The notes under the pieces are model-generated. The model searched no databases. It had not been told where the DNA came from and saw only the letters and a list, made by a program, of their open reading frames with translations. Source: Acanthosepion esculentum (taxonomy: Eukaryota; Mollusca; Cephalopoda; Sepiida; Sepiidae). From it: a stretch of 64,000 nt of DNA. Shown one piece after another: positions 11,635-23,707 of the stretch (its first letter is position 1; each line of letters begins with the position of its first letter). A program made the position numbers and the translations under genes. The stretch spans positions 311,001 through 375,000 of the forward strand of contig OZ038511.1 of NCBI GenBank assembly GCA_964036315.1, written 5' to 3'.

Positions 11635-11734
11635 AGTCAACACTTAGAGGCGACAGTCTGTTTCATGCTAGTGCAATCGTCAGGCAACTGAGTTGCACTA
11701 GCATGAAACAGACTGTCACCTCTAAGTGTTGACT
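11635..11734. repeat. Fold-back element with 42-bp inverted arms
   Basis: Left arm 11635-11676 and right arm 11693-11734 are reverse complements with one or two mismatches. Each arm contains AGTCAACACTTAGAGG or its complement, and AGTCTGTTTCATGCTAGTG. The 16-bp loop is TCGTCAGGCAACTGAG. The GC content is above that of the surroundings. It could be a small MITE-like element or the palindromic end of a larger transposon; there are no coding features. Confidence 0.9.
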
Positions 11735-11739
11735 AGTAA

Positions 11740-14700
11740 AATTCTGTATTGGGCTATTTCCTGGATGTGATATAGTTATTAAGTGGAAATGAACTTTATG
11801 AATCCAACATTGAAAAGAAAAAATAACTGTGCTTATAAAGCATAATTATTTTTTCCTATGCAAGGGAGGTAACTTTTGTATTATAAAGTTAGTTTTTATT
11901 ATATATATATAATCTTGTTTACATTCATTTACCATTGCATGTTTCCTCCATTTAAATTTTTATTTGTTCAATTAAAGTATCAGGTTATCTTAACTAAATA
12001 TACATGTACATCTTTAAATACTTCATTTCATCCTCCTCATCACTTCTCTCTTGGTCTCTTTCTCTCTCTCTCTCTTTAAAAAACCTTAAACAAAGTTTTA
12101 TCCTTACTTTATAAATTGAATGTCTAGAGAGGAAAAAAAGACATTTTTTTTTATTTAGTGTTGTTTCTTATATGCATAATGAAGAAAAGATACAAATAAT
12201 AAAAAAAAAAGAAACAATGCATTGAATTACTTTTTCTTTCTGCTGTTTTACAACCTCAACAAAATCCTACCCTTGATATAATGTGTTTAACTCAGCCCAA
12301 ATGCAGTAATTGCACCTTTCTCACAGTCCATTGCACATTTCTAATACTTAATGCATTCTAATGTAGAGCCACAAGCAGTTGCTGGATTTTCTCTTTGTCT
12401 GTCGCAGTTTTTAGCCCAAGGAGTTGTCGAGCAAATCCATCGAGACTTGTGCTGCATGAATTCACTTGTCAATCATCTTCCGCTATCTGAATCCAATTAC
12501 TTTGACAGGACTCTACTCACAGGCTTGTAAAGGCAGTGTTTGAGATAATCAACATCCATCATCCTCCACTCCAGACTTGCTGTCAGCAACAGCAATGACC
12601 CATCAAGTTTAAAGCAGCCAGAGTTGCTCAAGTGCCTTACCAAAACAAAATCATTTTTCTACTTCATCATTCAATCCAATTTCAACTTATTCTGTTATTT
12701 CCTTCTTTTTCAATCTTGATTTTTCTCAAGCAAAATGGAAAGTGTCAGCTTTGAAAATCTGTAAAATTTCTCTTGATGCTGATTGACTCTTCATAACTTT
12801 AGCTCTTCCAAGTTGATCCACATTTTTCAAAATCTTCTCTTATCTATTCTTCTTTGGATTCACAGAGAAATTGTTTTCTCCTTTTGTTATAGTTGTGCTT
12901 GATTATGGATTTAAAAAAAAATCACTTTTCTTTCTCTCTCTAAACATGTGACAATTGTATGCCTGATGTATACAATTAGAGTAATCTCGCACTGAATTTT
13001 TTTTAATGTTATGTAGGTGATTATAGCTCTCCACAGATTCCTTTTCTTTATTATCTGTGAATGTTATCTTATAAGATAGTGTAGTGGTTCCTGTTGCCTT
13101 CTCTATAGTTTAGAATTTTCCTTTCTTAAACTGTTTGCCTCTCAAGGCACTTAACCCATAGCTGGAGGGAGAAGAGATGGATTCATGTCTTTCCCATCAG
13201 CATGTGCAAAGAACTTACTATGCCAAAATTTGAACTCATCTTGCCAATTCCATGTTCCATGCTGATAAAAATGACACACACATCCTTGCACTACATTGAA
13301 AATCTTTTATTCTACCTTTTGACATTCCATACTAGTAATTTCAGCATTGAGGAATAAACACTTGTCATTCCACATGTGTGATCAATTTTATTGGCTGAAT
13401 CATCCAGCAGTTTAACCAATGAGATTTAAGATCTAAAAAGAACTGTAGATTTGAAAATTATTCACTGATATAAAATGACGAAATCCCATAGGAATTCCAA
13501 ATGAAAAATGTTCATAAAATTCTTTGATTCCTCACAGACAGAATGTTTCTTGTATTTCATTTAACATTGATTTCATCATTTCATATTTGGGAGATTTTCT
13601 AACTTTTAACTTTTTGCTTTGACAAGAAAAAAAACTCCTAAATTCGTCTTACTGGCAATTAGCAAGATGCCATGAATGATTTCGTTGATTCATATTAAAC
13701 ATTAACTTTCGATTGAACATCATGTGCTGTTTGATCCCATGATGAATTGAATAAACTTTTGCAATATAGAAAAGTGGTTCTCTCACCAGAAGATATTTCT
13801 GGTTTCTGTATTTTGTAACAGTTTTTTTATTAGTTAAGACTAATGAATTTGAAAAAAAAAAATGACTTTTATAGTAAATAGAAATTGTACAAAATAGTTG
13901 TTTGCTCACATTCAGAAAGGACATGGCATATAGAATAATAATAATAATAATATCAACTGTTTGTCATTTGATCAATGCTGCTTTTCCTTTTATGTTCCAT
14001 TTTGAGAAAAGATAACATTTTTCAATAAAGTCGTTATTTTATAGAAAATAAAACTAAATGCAATAAATTAGAAAAATTGCTGTCGATCATATTTTACATC
14101 TTTCATAAAATTTCACTATTTTTCTCTAAATCCTTGTTTATAATAAACACACGTACATTTAGACCCACTTTGTGCATTTAATAGTAATATAGATTTTAAT
14201 ACACAGAAATGTTTTCTTCATGTCAAAACTATTTTCCTGTTTTGAACTTTGAACAAAGAATACTGTTTATATATACCCACATGTCTGTGATTGTCAAGAA
14301 ATATTACTTGGCCATTGTACAAATTCTCTATGCAACTATTGTAAGTTTACTGATCCAGTTCAAAATTATTGCTGCCTTGTTCAATAAACTGCTTACAAGA
14401 AACTATTCTGAGACTCTTGACAAAGGGACAGCAACAGGAACATAAATATTATTGTTTTGCAAAAAGAACCTTACAAACTTTCTGGTAAAAATAGTCATTT
14501 TATTGCAGTAGCAAATTGTTTTTTCTTTTTCTTTTGTTTGATGATTGGATTTTTATTGGAACTTCAAACGTTAGTGAGGGTATGTTCTGGACACTATGAA
14601 ATTACTTCTTCAGCTTAAAAGTGTTTCATTCAACTTGGAGATATGAAGACCATAGGCAAATCATTTATAGTCTGTTTTCACTGTGACCAAGCATATAGTA

Positions 14701-15040
14701 AACTTTTTCACATCTCATAAAAAGTTTTGAATACTAGTAAAATCAGTAAGATTTTCATATGCAATTCTGTTAAAATAAACCAAAATGTAACTGCAAAACT
14801 ATAACTTTTTTCAGAGAATATCAGAATAATGCCGATTTATTATGAGTATAATAAACATGAGAATGAAAGACTTTGTTGCCTTTTGTATTTTAGTCAATTC
14901 TCCAAGGAGAAAAAGCTAATGTATTCTTTGATTTCCCTTTCTGTTTGATTTATTTACTTTCTTTGAACTTATATAAAATTTTAAATTGTGATATTCATGG
15001 AAGAATGGCCAGTATTGGAGATATTGAAAATGTGGACACA
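11740..15040. other. Unassigned AT-rich sequence with a (TC)n tract
   Basis: No gene or family that I can name. A (TC)n run lies at 12055-12077 and an (AAT)n run at about 13935-13955. The stretch at 12300-12620 is slightly GC-richer, but stops interrupt all frames within about 50 codons. Confidence 0.35.
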
Positions 15041-15045
15041 GGGCT

Positions 15046-15138
15046 CAACACTGCACAGTGACTGTCATTTTCACACCTAAGACGTCTTGGTGTGAAGATT
15101 GCTTGAGGTATGAAAATGACGGTCACTATGCAGTATTG
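15046..15138. repeat. Fold-back hairpin with nested palindrome
   Basis: The outer arms, 15046-15081 and about 15105-15138, are inverted repeats (CACTGCACAGTGACTGTCAT against the complement of ATGACGGTCACTATGCAGT) with about five mismatches. Nested inside, CACACCTAAGACGTCTTGGTGTG at 15072-15094 is itself almost perfectly palindromic. The arms can form either one long hairpin or a stem with a second hairpin. A (CT)n tract follows directly. Confidence 0.85.
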
Positions 15139-15146
15139 ATTCTTAT

Positions 15147-15149
<3 letters not shown>

Positions 15150-15177
<28 letters not shown>

Positions 15178-15178
15178 T
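15150..15178. repeat. (CT)n microsatellite
   Basis: A run of CT dinucleotides immediately downstream of the fold-back element. Confidence 0.9.
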
Positions 15179-15179
15179 T

Positions 15180-16265
15180 CAGGATATCCAAAACATAAGG
15201 TACACACATTTATTAATCTAGCATGCTTATACACAAGAAATTTTAGGTGTATATTACTAACACTACTATTCTATGTTTCTATATAGTTGCTATCAAGGTT
15301 AATACATCTGTTGCATGAACATCTAAATAACCTCCTTGAAAATCATTGCAACTAAAGATAGACTTGAACCTTTGCAACAAGGGGGCATCATCTTCCCAGA
15401 TAAATGTCATTTGAGGGGGGCCCAAATTGAAAATAATCTTTAGGAACCATGTTGGTTGGCCATTTGGAGTGTAGCATCACCCTGCAGCAGAATGTTATAC
15501 AAATATCTGAGTTTTTTTGATGAAGGAGTTCCCTACATGTTTCATATTTTCTGTGTTAACTGTTTGAAAATCCCCAGTTTTAACCCTTCTACCTTTTGAA
15601 AAGCTGAAAATAAATGCTGGAACCTGTATTCTTCAGTCGATTGCTTTGGCATGCAATGAGATGACAGTTTTGGATATTCCAAGTTCTATATAACTTCATG
15701 AACAACCAACTTTTTAAGATCATATTCCATTGCCATTTTACAAAGTTCTGCACTATCATTTTGAAACAAAGCTTCAATACAGGGAATATTGTATTTGGCT
15801 GTTGATGAAAATAGATGCCCTAAATAAAGCTTGTCCCCTACAGATTTGTATACTCTTCTTTAGATCAGTGCCATTGTTTCATAGGAAGTCGAGTCAATTG
15901 CATCACTACATTAATTTCTATGGCTTTTCACAAAGTTGGACAATCTCTGTCTCTTACTGAAAATCAAATTATACATCTTTTTCATCAGGAGAAAGGTTTT
16001 CCTCATTGTGGTAAATGCATATGCTCTGTATTCACTGCTTTTATTGTTCTTGGGAAATTATACCCACTAGTTGTCAGTGAAGAGGAGATAGAAAGTGAAA
16101 GAAAGAGAGACTTCCAATTCCTACCAGTTTCAAACCAGCATCTTTGCTACTAGATGCAAATTTTCATTGAATCTTTTTTCCTTTAAACAGTAATCCTTCT
16201 CAATAATTGACAATCAGATATGTATATATTGCATTTCAGAAACAGAACATTTTTAAAACCATGTA
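15180..16265. other. Unassigned sequence
   Basis: A minus-strand frame at about 15275-15470 stays open for some 60 codons (includes TFIWEDDAPLLQRFKSIF), but it lacks a start and matches no family I can name. It could be part of an unrecognised transposon. Confidence 0.3.
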
Positions 16266-16271
16266 GGACTA

Positions 16272-16720
16272 CAGTGGCTCCCAAACATTTTTCTTGGACA
16301 CATTTTCAGAATGAAAATTTGCTTGTGCCTTACCAAATTTTATGTGATAAAAAGTATATTTTAAAATAAAATCAAAGATAGGGTTAAAGGGAGATAACCA
16401 TGGATTTGGAGAACATTATCATTGATAACACTCTCCTCCAATTTGTGAACCCAATTTACTATATTCTTAATAATTGATATAATGCAAAAATATCACAATG
16501 ATAAAATTGGTCAATAATTATTTATAACTATTTATACTGGGACTCATGTATAAAATTACAAATAATCCATAATAATATTTTAAATTATGAAATAATTTAT
16601 TTTTGGCATATGAATTTTTAAAAACAGTTTCTAAATCTTTGTCTTTCAATCATTCTGCCTCACCTGCTATTCCTCTTCTACCACACTTATGAGAGGTGCT
16701 GCACCATTTGGAAATCATTG
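16272..16720. mobile_element. Decayed hAT-like MITE
   Basis: The left end CAGTGGCTCCCAAAC and the right end, read in reverse as CAATGATTTCCAAA, form imperfect terminal inverted repeats of 14 bp (about 10 matches). CAGTGGTTCCCAAAC-type ends are typical of non-autonomous hAT elements. The interior of about 420 bp is AT-rich and non-coding. An inner ACTTATGAGAGGTGCTGC piece near the right end is also common to such elements. A clear 8-bp target duplication is not visible, as expected for an old copy. Confidence 0.55.
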
Positions 16721-16724
16721 GTTT

Positions 16725-18260
16725 ACTAGTTAGTAAATTCTTTTTTTCCTTAATCTCTAAAATGAACTTAATTCTTCTCTACTTCATATATCCAATATTA
16801 CACAGATATCTGCTCACTGCTATACACAGCAACTATTAACTGACTTTCTGTTACATTATCACATCTACTTCTTTTTTTTTTACTGTTTCCTGATGGCAGC
16901 TATCTTTGTTACGATATCACATATCAATGCACTCGAGGCTGTTTTGACTGTTGAAAGAAGAGTATTGTATACTCTCCCTTCTTGCTTTATGTTTACAACT
17001 TTCATAATCTTTTTCATACTCATCCCTCAAATAAACTGTGTATCATGCAAGTCACATTTTTGTTGATATTTTGAAGATTAAATGTTGTACAAAAGTGAAA
17101 CTTGGTACACTGAAAGATTCTAAGTAGGTAAGTATGCAATGGAAATTTCAAAATACATAACATATGTAGCTTATCAATATGATTGAAATGTTCACTGCAA
17201 GGTGTGATACAGTTTACAATATTAACTTAAATATATATTGCAACATTGAAATAATCAACTATGTGAATAATTTCAAGTTTTTTGTTTGTTTTTTAGCAGA
17301 GGTATATAATTTCTAGCCGATGTATATAATACTGAGACAAATTGAGTTAGTCGATTTAGAGTTAAAAGAAGGCGAACTTGGTGCCATAGTCTGATTACCA
17401 TGAGGAATTGTAACTAAATTCTATCACTTGTTCTTTGATCGTTTAACCATTACAGAAGTCATAACAGATGTGGTGAGAGTAAGTGTCCAATTTCATTAGC
17501 AGCTATCAGGTTAGATAAAGAGGGAATGAGAAAAAAAACATTGAGAGTCCAACAAAATTGAATCATAGAAAAGTAAATTCCATAAAAATTATTTGCCGAA
17601 AGAAAATCCCAATAGAAATATCCTCACCTTTTCTTGATTTAATTGACTATACCAAGATCTGATGAGATAAACATACATTATTATAATTTTGACTTTACGC
17701 ATCAAATGTTAATGGTCTTCTTGACCAATTTCTCATCTTAAGCATACCAAACTGTCACTAGAAATATTGTGTTGATTAGGATTTTTTAGAGTCTAAAAAA
17801 ATAAAAAATGTATTCAGACATTTACTTTGAAGACTAAATTGACCAGAAGTTTTTAACAGATTTACTCAAAATGAATTTTGGAAGCTATTCATACATTTTC
17901 TTTTTAAACCTGAAGAAATGAGTTTTTAATAGATATACTCACTAATACTCTTGGAAAAGGCATGACTCTCTCATCATCCAGTTATAACTTAAGTAGTAGA
18001 GCAGATCTGGCTCTTTTACTTTTCCAAAACCCTTACTCAGGCTCATATTTTAGTTAAAAGTAGGGCTTGATCCAAATACATATTTCTTTCACAAATGTGT
18101 AAAGTATACAGAAGTATGTAGCCTTGGTGAAGCATATACTATGCAGCTAAGGAAGGGATCATTTGCATTGACTTAATGATGTTGACTACAGTCAACTAAT
18201 CAAAAATTATTATACAAATGCATTTTGTATACAACTACTTTCTCAGATCAGTGATTAAAT
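16725..18260. other. Unassigned AT-rich sequence
   Basis: I see no gene or assignable repeat here. Confidence 0.4.
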
Positions 18261-18265
18261 ATAGG

Positions 18266-18391
18266 TTCAAGTGAATAAATCCTGTACGTGCTACAGAATC
18301 ACAAAGAAAGCATTCTGATACTATAGCACCAGTCTACAAGGTTCAAAGAAAGCTGGTTTTCACTAAGACCTACAGGATTTATTTGCTTAAA
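18266..18391. repeat. Inverted repeat, 21-bp arms
   Basis: Arms 18266-18286 and 18371-18391 are inverted and share AATAAATCCTGTA exactly, with about three mismatches in 21 bp. The 84-bp spacer is unassigned. This may be a small decayed inverted-repeat transposon. Confidence 0.55.
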
Positions 18392-18394
18392 ACC

Positions 18395-19690
18395 ACATTA
18401 CTTGAGGACTTTTAACAGCAGGAGCAAATAAATGAGTATCACATGTAATATCACATGTAAATGAATATCACATGTAACTCAACCATGAAATAATCATATA
18501 ATCAAGATGTTAATGTTCCACATGACTTCAGACAAAAGGTTAGGAAGGAAGCCTTTATTATTACTGAAAAGAACAATAACAGTTACTGGATATGAGAAAC
18601 TTTATTCCTGAAAAACTGTTTTAATAGAAAGATTTTATAAATTTCAACTGAAAGTAATGTTGGTTGCTCAGTCAATGGATGTTGAATGTTTCCTTATAAG
18701 GAAACAAACTAAAATTAACTTTATCACACACACACACACACAAAGTGTCCCCAAAATATGGCTCCACAAAAAATTATTAAAGAAACTTACTAGGACTTTT
18801 TATTTATCAGTCATCAATAATTTATCAGTTCCAAAACCTAAAAAGTTTAAAGTTTGATTAATCTGATTTGAAACAAATATTGTTTAAAATATCACAGATG
18901 CATTTTTATAACCTGACAGTTGCTGTGTTGATGTACTGACAGATCTAATGTTGTTCTATGGAGACTTTATCTGCAAAACATAATTGAAGAAAATGATGAG
19001 TGCCTTTTTCATTTAATCTTTAAGTACTCTGTAATCTTAAAAATTTAGGAAAATATTCTCTGTAATCTAATGATTTAATGAATTTTAGAAATTATAGATC
19101 TTATTTTCTTGTAATGTTGTGTATGGTCACCCATACTTAAAAACATTGGCACATTTATACACATGTGGTTTGGGAGCATTTTTTCTTATCATGATACACT
19201 CTATTTAGAAAACTTTTGGAGGTACCTATTATATATTCTATTTTTCATAACCTATCTCAAGAAATACTGAAATAAAAAGAATAAAGGACTAAATATTCAA
19301 AACAATCATCATTTTCATTTCTGTATAATTTAGATTCTTAACAAAAATGGAATTCATAATAATTGTAAAATCTGAGTCTTGAAGAAATTTCAATGTTTTC
19401 TTATCTCCCAGCAAAAGCTAATCTAAATTTTTTTTAGGTTCAGTTTATAGAATTTCTGACACCATGCATTCTGGTTTCTCAAAAAATCACATTGAAATTT
19501 GAAAGATGTGTAAGCCTTTCTACTTCTGCCAATACTGCTGTGTCAGAAATCGATAATTTGCATGAAGGCAATCTTGTTGGATATAAAATGATTTATGTGT
19601 CAGAAATTAAGGGATTATGCTTTCTTACAGAATTCCTTTTTGATTTGTATTAAAATTAATCAAAATAGGTCTTATGCATTACAGTTTCCT
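18395..19690. other. Unassigned AT-rich sequence
   Basis: Only a short (CA)n tract at about 18724-18743 stands out. Confidence 0.4.
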
Positions 19691-19694
19691 GTAT

Positions 19695-19699
19695 GTGTA

Positions 19700-19756
<57 letters not shown>

Positions 19757-19987
19757 ATATATATATATAATCAGAAATGAATATCCAGCTATTTTATGTA
19801 TATATATATATATATATATATAATCAGAAATGAATATCCAGCTATTTTATGTATATATATATATATATATATAATCAGAAATGAATATCCAGCTATTTTA
19901 TATATATATATATATATATAATCAGAAATGAATATCCAGCTATTTTATATATATATATATATATATAATCAGAAATGAATATCCAGC

Positions 19988-20036
<49 letters not shown>

Positions 20037-20084
20037 CAGAAATGAATATCCAGCTATTTTTATAATCAGAAATGAATATCCAGC

Positions 20085-20129
<45 letters not shown>

Positions 20130-20130
20130 T
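19695..20130. repeat. Compound array: seven units separated by (TA)n
   Basis: A conserved core TCAGAAATGAATATCCAGCT followed by ATTTT occurs seven times, starting at 19771, 19824, 19875, 19922, 19969, 20036 and 20066. The (TA)n linkers vary in length, and the last two cores have almost none between them. Short frames called across it (19595-19780, 19975-20172) are artefacts made of Ile-Tyr repeats. The cores are nearly identical, which points to recent expansion. Confidence 0.95.
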
Positions 20131-20217
20131 ATATGTATATATCTAATAATGATAATTATTGATCTACATTAAATTATATAATTTAACATATATCAAGCTG
20201 AACAAAATTTCTATCAA

Positions 20218-21172
20218 TTGTGACAGTCTGGGGAACACACACACACACATGTATATTTTATTTTAGTGAAATTGGAGTAGATTTGAATAGCGAAATTAAA
20301 TCAGAGCATTGTGTTTACTGATGGGGAAATCTGATCTAGGGCAGAAGTTGTACCCATTGAATCTGGTTCATCAGAAGACAATGGAAATGGTTGAAATAAT
20401 TTTTATCGATTAAAAATTGAAATAGAGCTGAGTAAGCTAGAAGGAACTTTGGAATTCACATGATTTTGGTTGAAGCAGCCAGAACCCCGTGATAATCACG
20501 TCCAAAGTAGTAGGGCCGAGGATCAGTTATAACCAGCCAGGTTTATCTATATAAATGTGTAGTTATGCTGAAAAAGGCAGACTGGAGAAAAAGAGAGAAT
20601 TGGCCCGGTCAAGCATTGGGAGGAGGAACGCCACTATAACTTTAAGCCCTGCACAGAAATCTTTATCCCTCCATCACAAGAGTCATATATTGTTCTGAGA
20701 TGATTTAACAATAAGTTAATCATATACATGCTCTCTCTGTCTAGAATCCAGTGTATGAGTTTTTACGTTAAATACTTTCCTTTTCTGTAACCCGTTTCTT
20801 TTCTCTACTATTCTTTTCCGCTATATAAAAGACATTAACAATTCAACCATTGAATAGTTGTTTGTCCGGCTTTCTGCAGATATTAATTTTTTTTTGCTGC
20901 ATTCTAAATTTCTTAGCGCAGACTCCCCAGCTGTGTCTACATCTTCAGTTGACCGTGAATGGACAGACATCAATTCTGCTTTCTGGATCAAACAAGTCAC
21001 AACGTGGGCAGGAAGCAGGATTAAACCAGTGGTCTGGTCGAATAATCTACAGATGCTCAGGGGACTCCCTTAAGTTTGGTTAGGACCGAGTAGGCACCTC
21101 AACCCAGAGAGTAAGACGCCAAAGGTTGAGGGGCTGGGACGAAAGTGTTAGACAATAAAGTGCTTGATATTT
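20218..21172 (+). mobile_element. LTR-like island of uncertain identity
   Basis: This block is GC-richer than its surroundings. It begins near TGTGACAGTCTGGGG and contains two TATA-like sequences (CTATATAAATG at about 20548 and GCTATATAAAAGAC at about 20820), the second followed by what could be a transcription start region. The 3' end has GAGAGTAAGACGCC and an AATAAAG hexamer near 21152. Promoter-like and poly(A)-like signals in this order suggest a retroelement LTR plus leader. A matching terminal inverted end (TG...CA) was not found, so boundaries and class are unsure. Confidence 0.35.
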
Positions 21173-21174
21173 GA

Positions 21175-21634
21175 CTAAAGCAATAATTATTTAATCAGAT
21201 AAAAGGTTCAATAAATATTACTGCTATTTATAAGTTTATAATTTATATATAAATTTTATATATTTTATATTTACACACAAATTATGAATTTTAATTGTAA
21301 ATCATACAGAAACCAAGATTATATAATTTTAAATAAATTATTTATGTTGAAAGTTTTGCATGAATAACCACCTCTTGAAAGAATTCAGCAGTTAAATATA
21401 GTGTTCAAACAGTGCCAATTAAAAACATATCCAATATTAAATTTAAAAGGGTCTTGCTTTTTTAAATATAATGAATATATTTGTTCACACCCTGAGAAAA
21501 TCAAGATTAGGCAAAATTTGAGAAGCATGTTAGAATCTTTTATGTTCAATATGTTTTACACATAAACACACATAATACTCACAGGCATATAAGATGGTGC
21601 TGAATAGTTTTTGGTCCAACCCACTTAGCACACT

Positions 21635-21636
<2 letters not shown>
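21175..21636. other. Unassigned AT-rich sequence
   Basis: I see nothing assignable. The A+T content is very high. Confidence 0.4.

Positions 21637-21639
<3 letters not shown>

Positions 21640-21698
<59 letters not shown>
21640..21698. repeat. (TA)n microsatellite
   Basis: About 29 TA dinucleotides; the longest simple TA tract in the window. Confidence 0.95.
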
Positions 21699-21702
<4 letters not shown>

Positions 21703-21749
21703 TTTGTTCAAGTGTTATTTTTCCATTTCCTAAATATATATGTGTATGT

Positions 21750-21860
21750 GTGTTATCAAGTGAGAATATACAAAGAACAAAAATGTCTATGAAAACTGAG
21801 AGCTTTTCTGCCTTTAGACTGCACTCATCATCTCGTTTAAAATTCTACTCCACTTTTTAA
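21750..21860 (-). repeat. Dispersed repeat edge with ATGATGAGTGC...GCAGAAA motif
   Basis: Read on the minus strand, at 21832 down to 21804, GATGATGAGTGC is followed by a 9-base loop and GCAGAAAAGC, so TGC and GCA can pair. The form resembles the stem-loop in family B at 51.9 kb. The family is not named and no coding part is attached. Confidence 0.4.
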
Positions 21861-22191
21861 CCCGAATCTATGAATGTATATTCATTATATTAAAGAAACA
21901 ATAATCATATTTTCATGACTTATTTGTCAATTGAAAAGAGAATCTGCATCCATAATTAAAAGAAGAGAATGTTTTCTTTTTCCATCATAAACCAAAAGAG
22001 ACTTTTCTGTCTTCAGTTAAAATTGCAGACATTTTTCCATTTGATAAATTTCAGGAAAAGTCAGAATTTTCCCTGAGTGCAGTTTTTTTTTTCTTTATAT
22101 TCTGTGTCCATTTAAGATAAAATTTCAAGGAATATTTTTATTTAGATGCTGAGGTTTAATTTTTGCATGGCTCGATTTACATCTTGAGCAT

Positions 22192-22484
22192 TTGTGTTGT
22201 CATGATTTTGTGTTTAGAATTTTTTTTCCATTAAGATTTTCTTTAGTGTCAAAATTTCACAAGTCTGTCAACGTGAGCAGTTTAACTATTTGCATTATAT
22301 TCACATTCTGTGACAACTTAGAAAAAAAATTGACTTTACTCAATATAAGCATGGATACCTGGCATTGCTCGGGATAAAGTGATTTGCATAATTATTTTAG
22401 GATTTTGAAAAAGATTCTGCATTTAAGATATTAATCATTATTCAAATCAATTTTAATATGATTCGTTTTTATTTATACTATTTA
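22192..22484. other. Unassigned sequence
   Basis: I see nothing assignable here. Confidence 0.35.
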
Positions 22485-22815
22485 CATTATTTGGAGTGTT
22501 GTCTTCATCTTTATTGCCATATTCACAATGTTTCAGCCATTGTACACTCAAACCTTCTTCAGGGGATATATATTGGCATTATGAACAGAGCCCCTTAATT
22601 TAGCTCACTGGGGTAGATTGTCGTAATTCCATATACCATGCCTTTTTTTAGATATCTCAGTTTCAATTAATTCCCTTTAGTGACTCAATTCTCCAAGTTT
22701 TTGTTCCCTCTACTGTGGCCAGGTATTGAACTCACAACTCTTTGGGTGAAGTCACTTTTTGAATTACTTCAACCAATGCTTTTATCCACTGCATCAGGTG
22801 TCCTTGGGGACAATA
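22485..22815 (-). mobile_element. Dispersed repeat family B with tRNA-like head (SINE)
   Basis: On the minus strand, TGATGCAGTGG at about 22796-22786 is a good A-box and AGTTCAATACC at about 22732-22722 a good B-box, in the order expected for an RNA polymerase III promoter. Downstream follow AATTCCATATACC-related sequence and then CCTGAAGAAGG at about 22565. The downstream body is shared with 56.3-56.6 kb; the terminal part is also shared with 51.85-52.04 kb. It is a tRNA-derived SINE or a SINE joined to part of another element. Confidence 0.65.
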
Positions 22816-22895
22816 GTTGTGGACAACAGTCTGATCAATGTAAATAGTGTAAATAGTTACAATACCTCATCTCAGAAATATAGACAAGTAATTCT
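22816..22895 (+). repeat. Family B tail, opposite orientation
   Basis: GGACAACAGTCTGATCAATG, then ACCTCATCTCAGAAATATAG, matches the plus-strand tail at 51.97-52.03 kb. It directly abuts the minus-strand copy at 22485-22815, so the two make a head-to-head arrangement. Confidence 0.65.
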
Positions 22896-23097
22896 TTTTT
22901 TCAGCCTGAAAATATAAATAATAAAATATATAAATGGAATTAAGTCTAAGCAAAACTTTTGGAATATTTGTTCCCCTGACTCCTTTTTTTGGTGCATAAA
23001 AGACAAATTTGATTGATTATATTCGATTTGAACAAAAATTTGTTGTATTTTTTAAATGAAATTCAAAGACAATATCTCGATATTTATATATTGATTT

Positions 23098-23590
23098 ATT
23101 CAACCGCATATATGCTGTTTTGTTCCACTTCCTTTCATCATCTTTGAGTCAACTTCATGATTCTATCCTCTCAGCGTGTTGAACTAGTCTAAGAGGCTTT
23201 TCAGGCATCCAAACAATTGAGGTTCTTCTCATTGAGGAAATTTTTCAGGGGGTTGAAATAATTAGTAATCTTCAAGATGCAAGGACAGATTAGTACAGCA
23301 AGTAGAACATTCCAGTAAAACTGTTCTAATTTCTGCTGGGTCAGTAAAGAGAGTCTGTTGTTGTCCTGATGGAAGATGACACCCTTCTTATTAGCCAATT
23401 CTGGATGCTTTTCAGTGATTACAGCTTTTAATCAGTGTAGCTGAGAAAGGTATTTATTGAAATTTAACACCTGATTTTGCTCTAATGCACAATGCCATTC
23501 CAATTCCATGAGATACAGAACATCACCTTCTTTGAATGCAGATTCTTTTGGAATGGTTAATAGTGGTTCATTTCATTTTACCCAGAATCT
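23098..23590 (-). pseudogene. Mariner transposase, C-terminal half (split by insertion)
   Basis: On the minus strand the frames read HSKKVMFCISWNWNGIV (about 23540-23490), then LKAVITEKHPELANKKGVIF with HQDN (about 23445-23370), and finally EDRIMKLTQR and KEVEQNSIYAVE (about 23180-23100). V-I-F-H-Q-D-N contains the second catalytic Asp of mariner DDD transposases. The third Asp region (usually SPDLAPSDYHLF) has decayed to LKITNYFN. Several stops and frameshifts are present. The N-terminal half lies at 26882-27320 on the same strand, on the far side of the gypsy element. Confidence 0.85.
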
Positions 23591-23691
23591 AGTGATATGT
23601 AAATGAGATAATGTATAAAAAGCAGTATCGCTATACATACTGGAGAGTTATCTTCTCTTGACAAGAGTACATATCATAATATGATGTCACT
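23591..23691 (+). repeat. Gypsy 5' LTR
   Basis: It begins AGTGATATG (a T to A change from the 3' copy) and ends GATGTCAC. A TATAAAA box is at about 23612-23618. It aligns over its whole length with 26780-26881, including CTGGAGAGTTATCTTCTCTT. Confidence 0.85.
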
Positions 23692-23707
23692 GATTGGTTA
23701 CTTAACC

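Noticed and set aside
19595..20172. Small coding frames with Ile-Tyr runs
   Set aside because: They are translations of (TA)n tracts.
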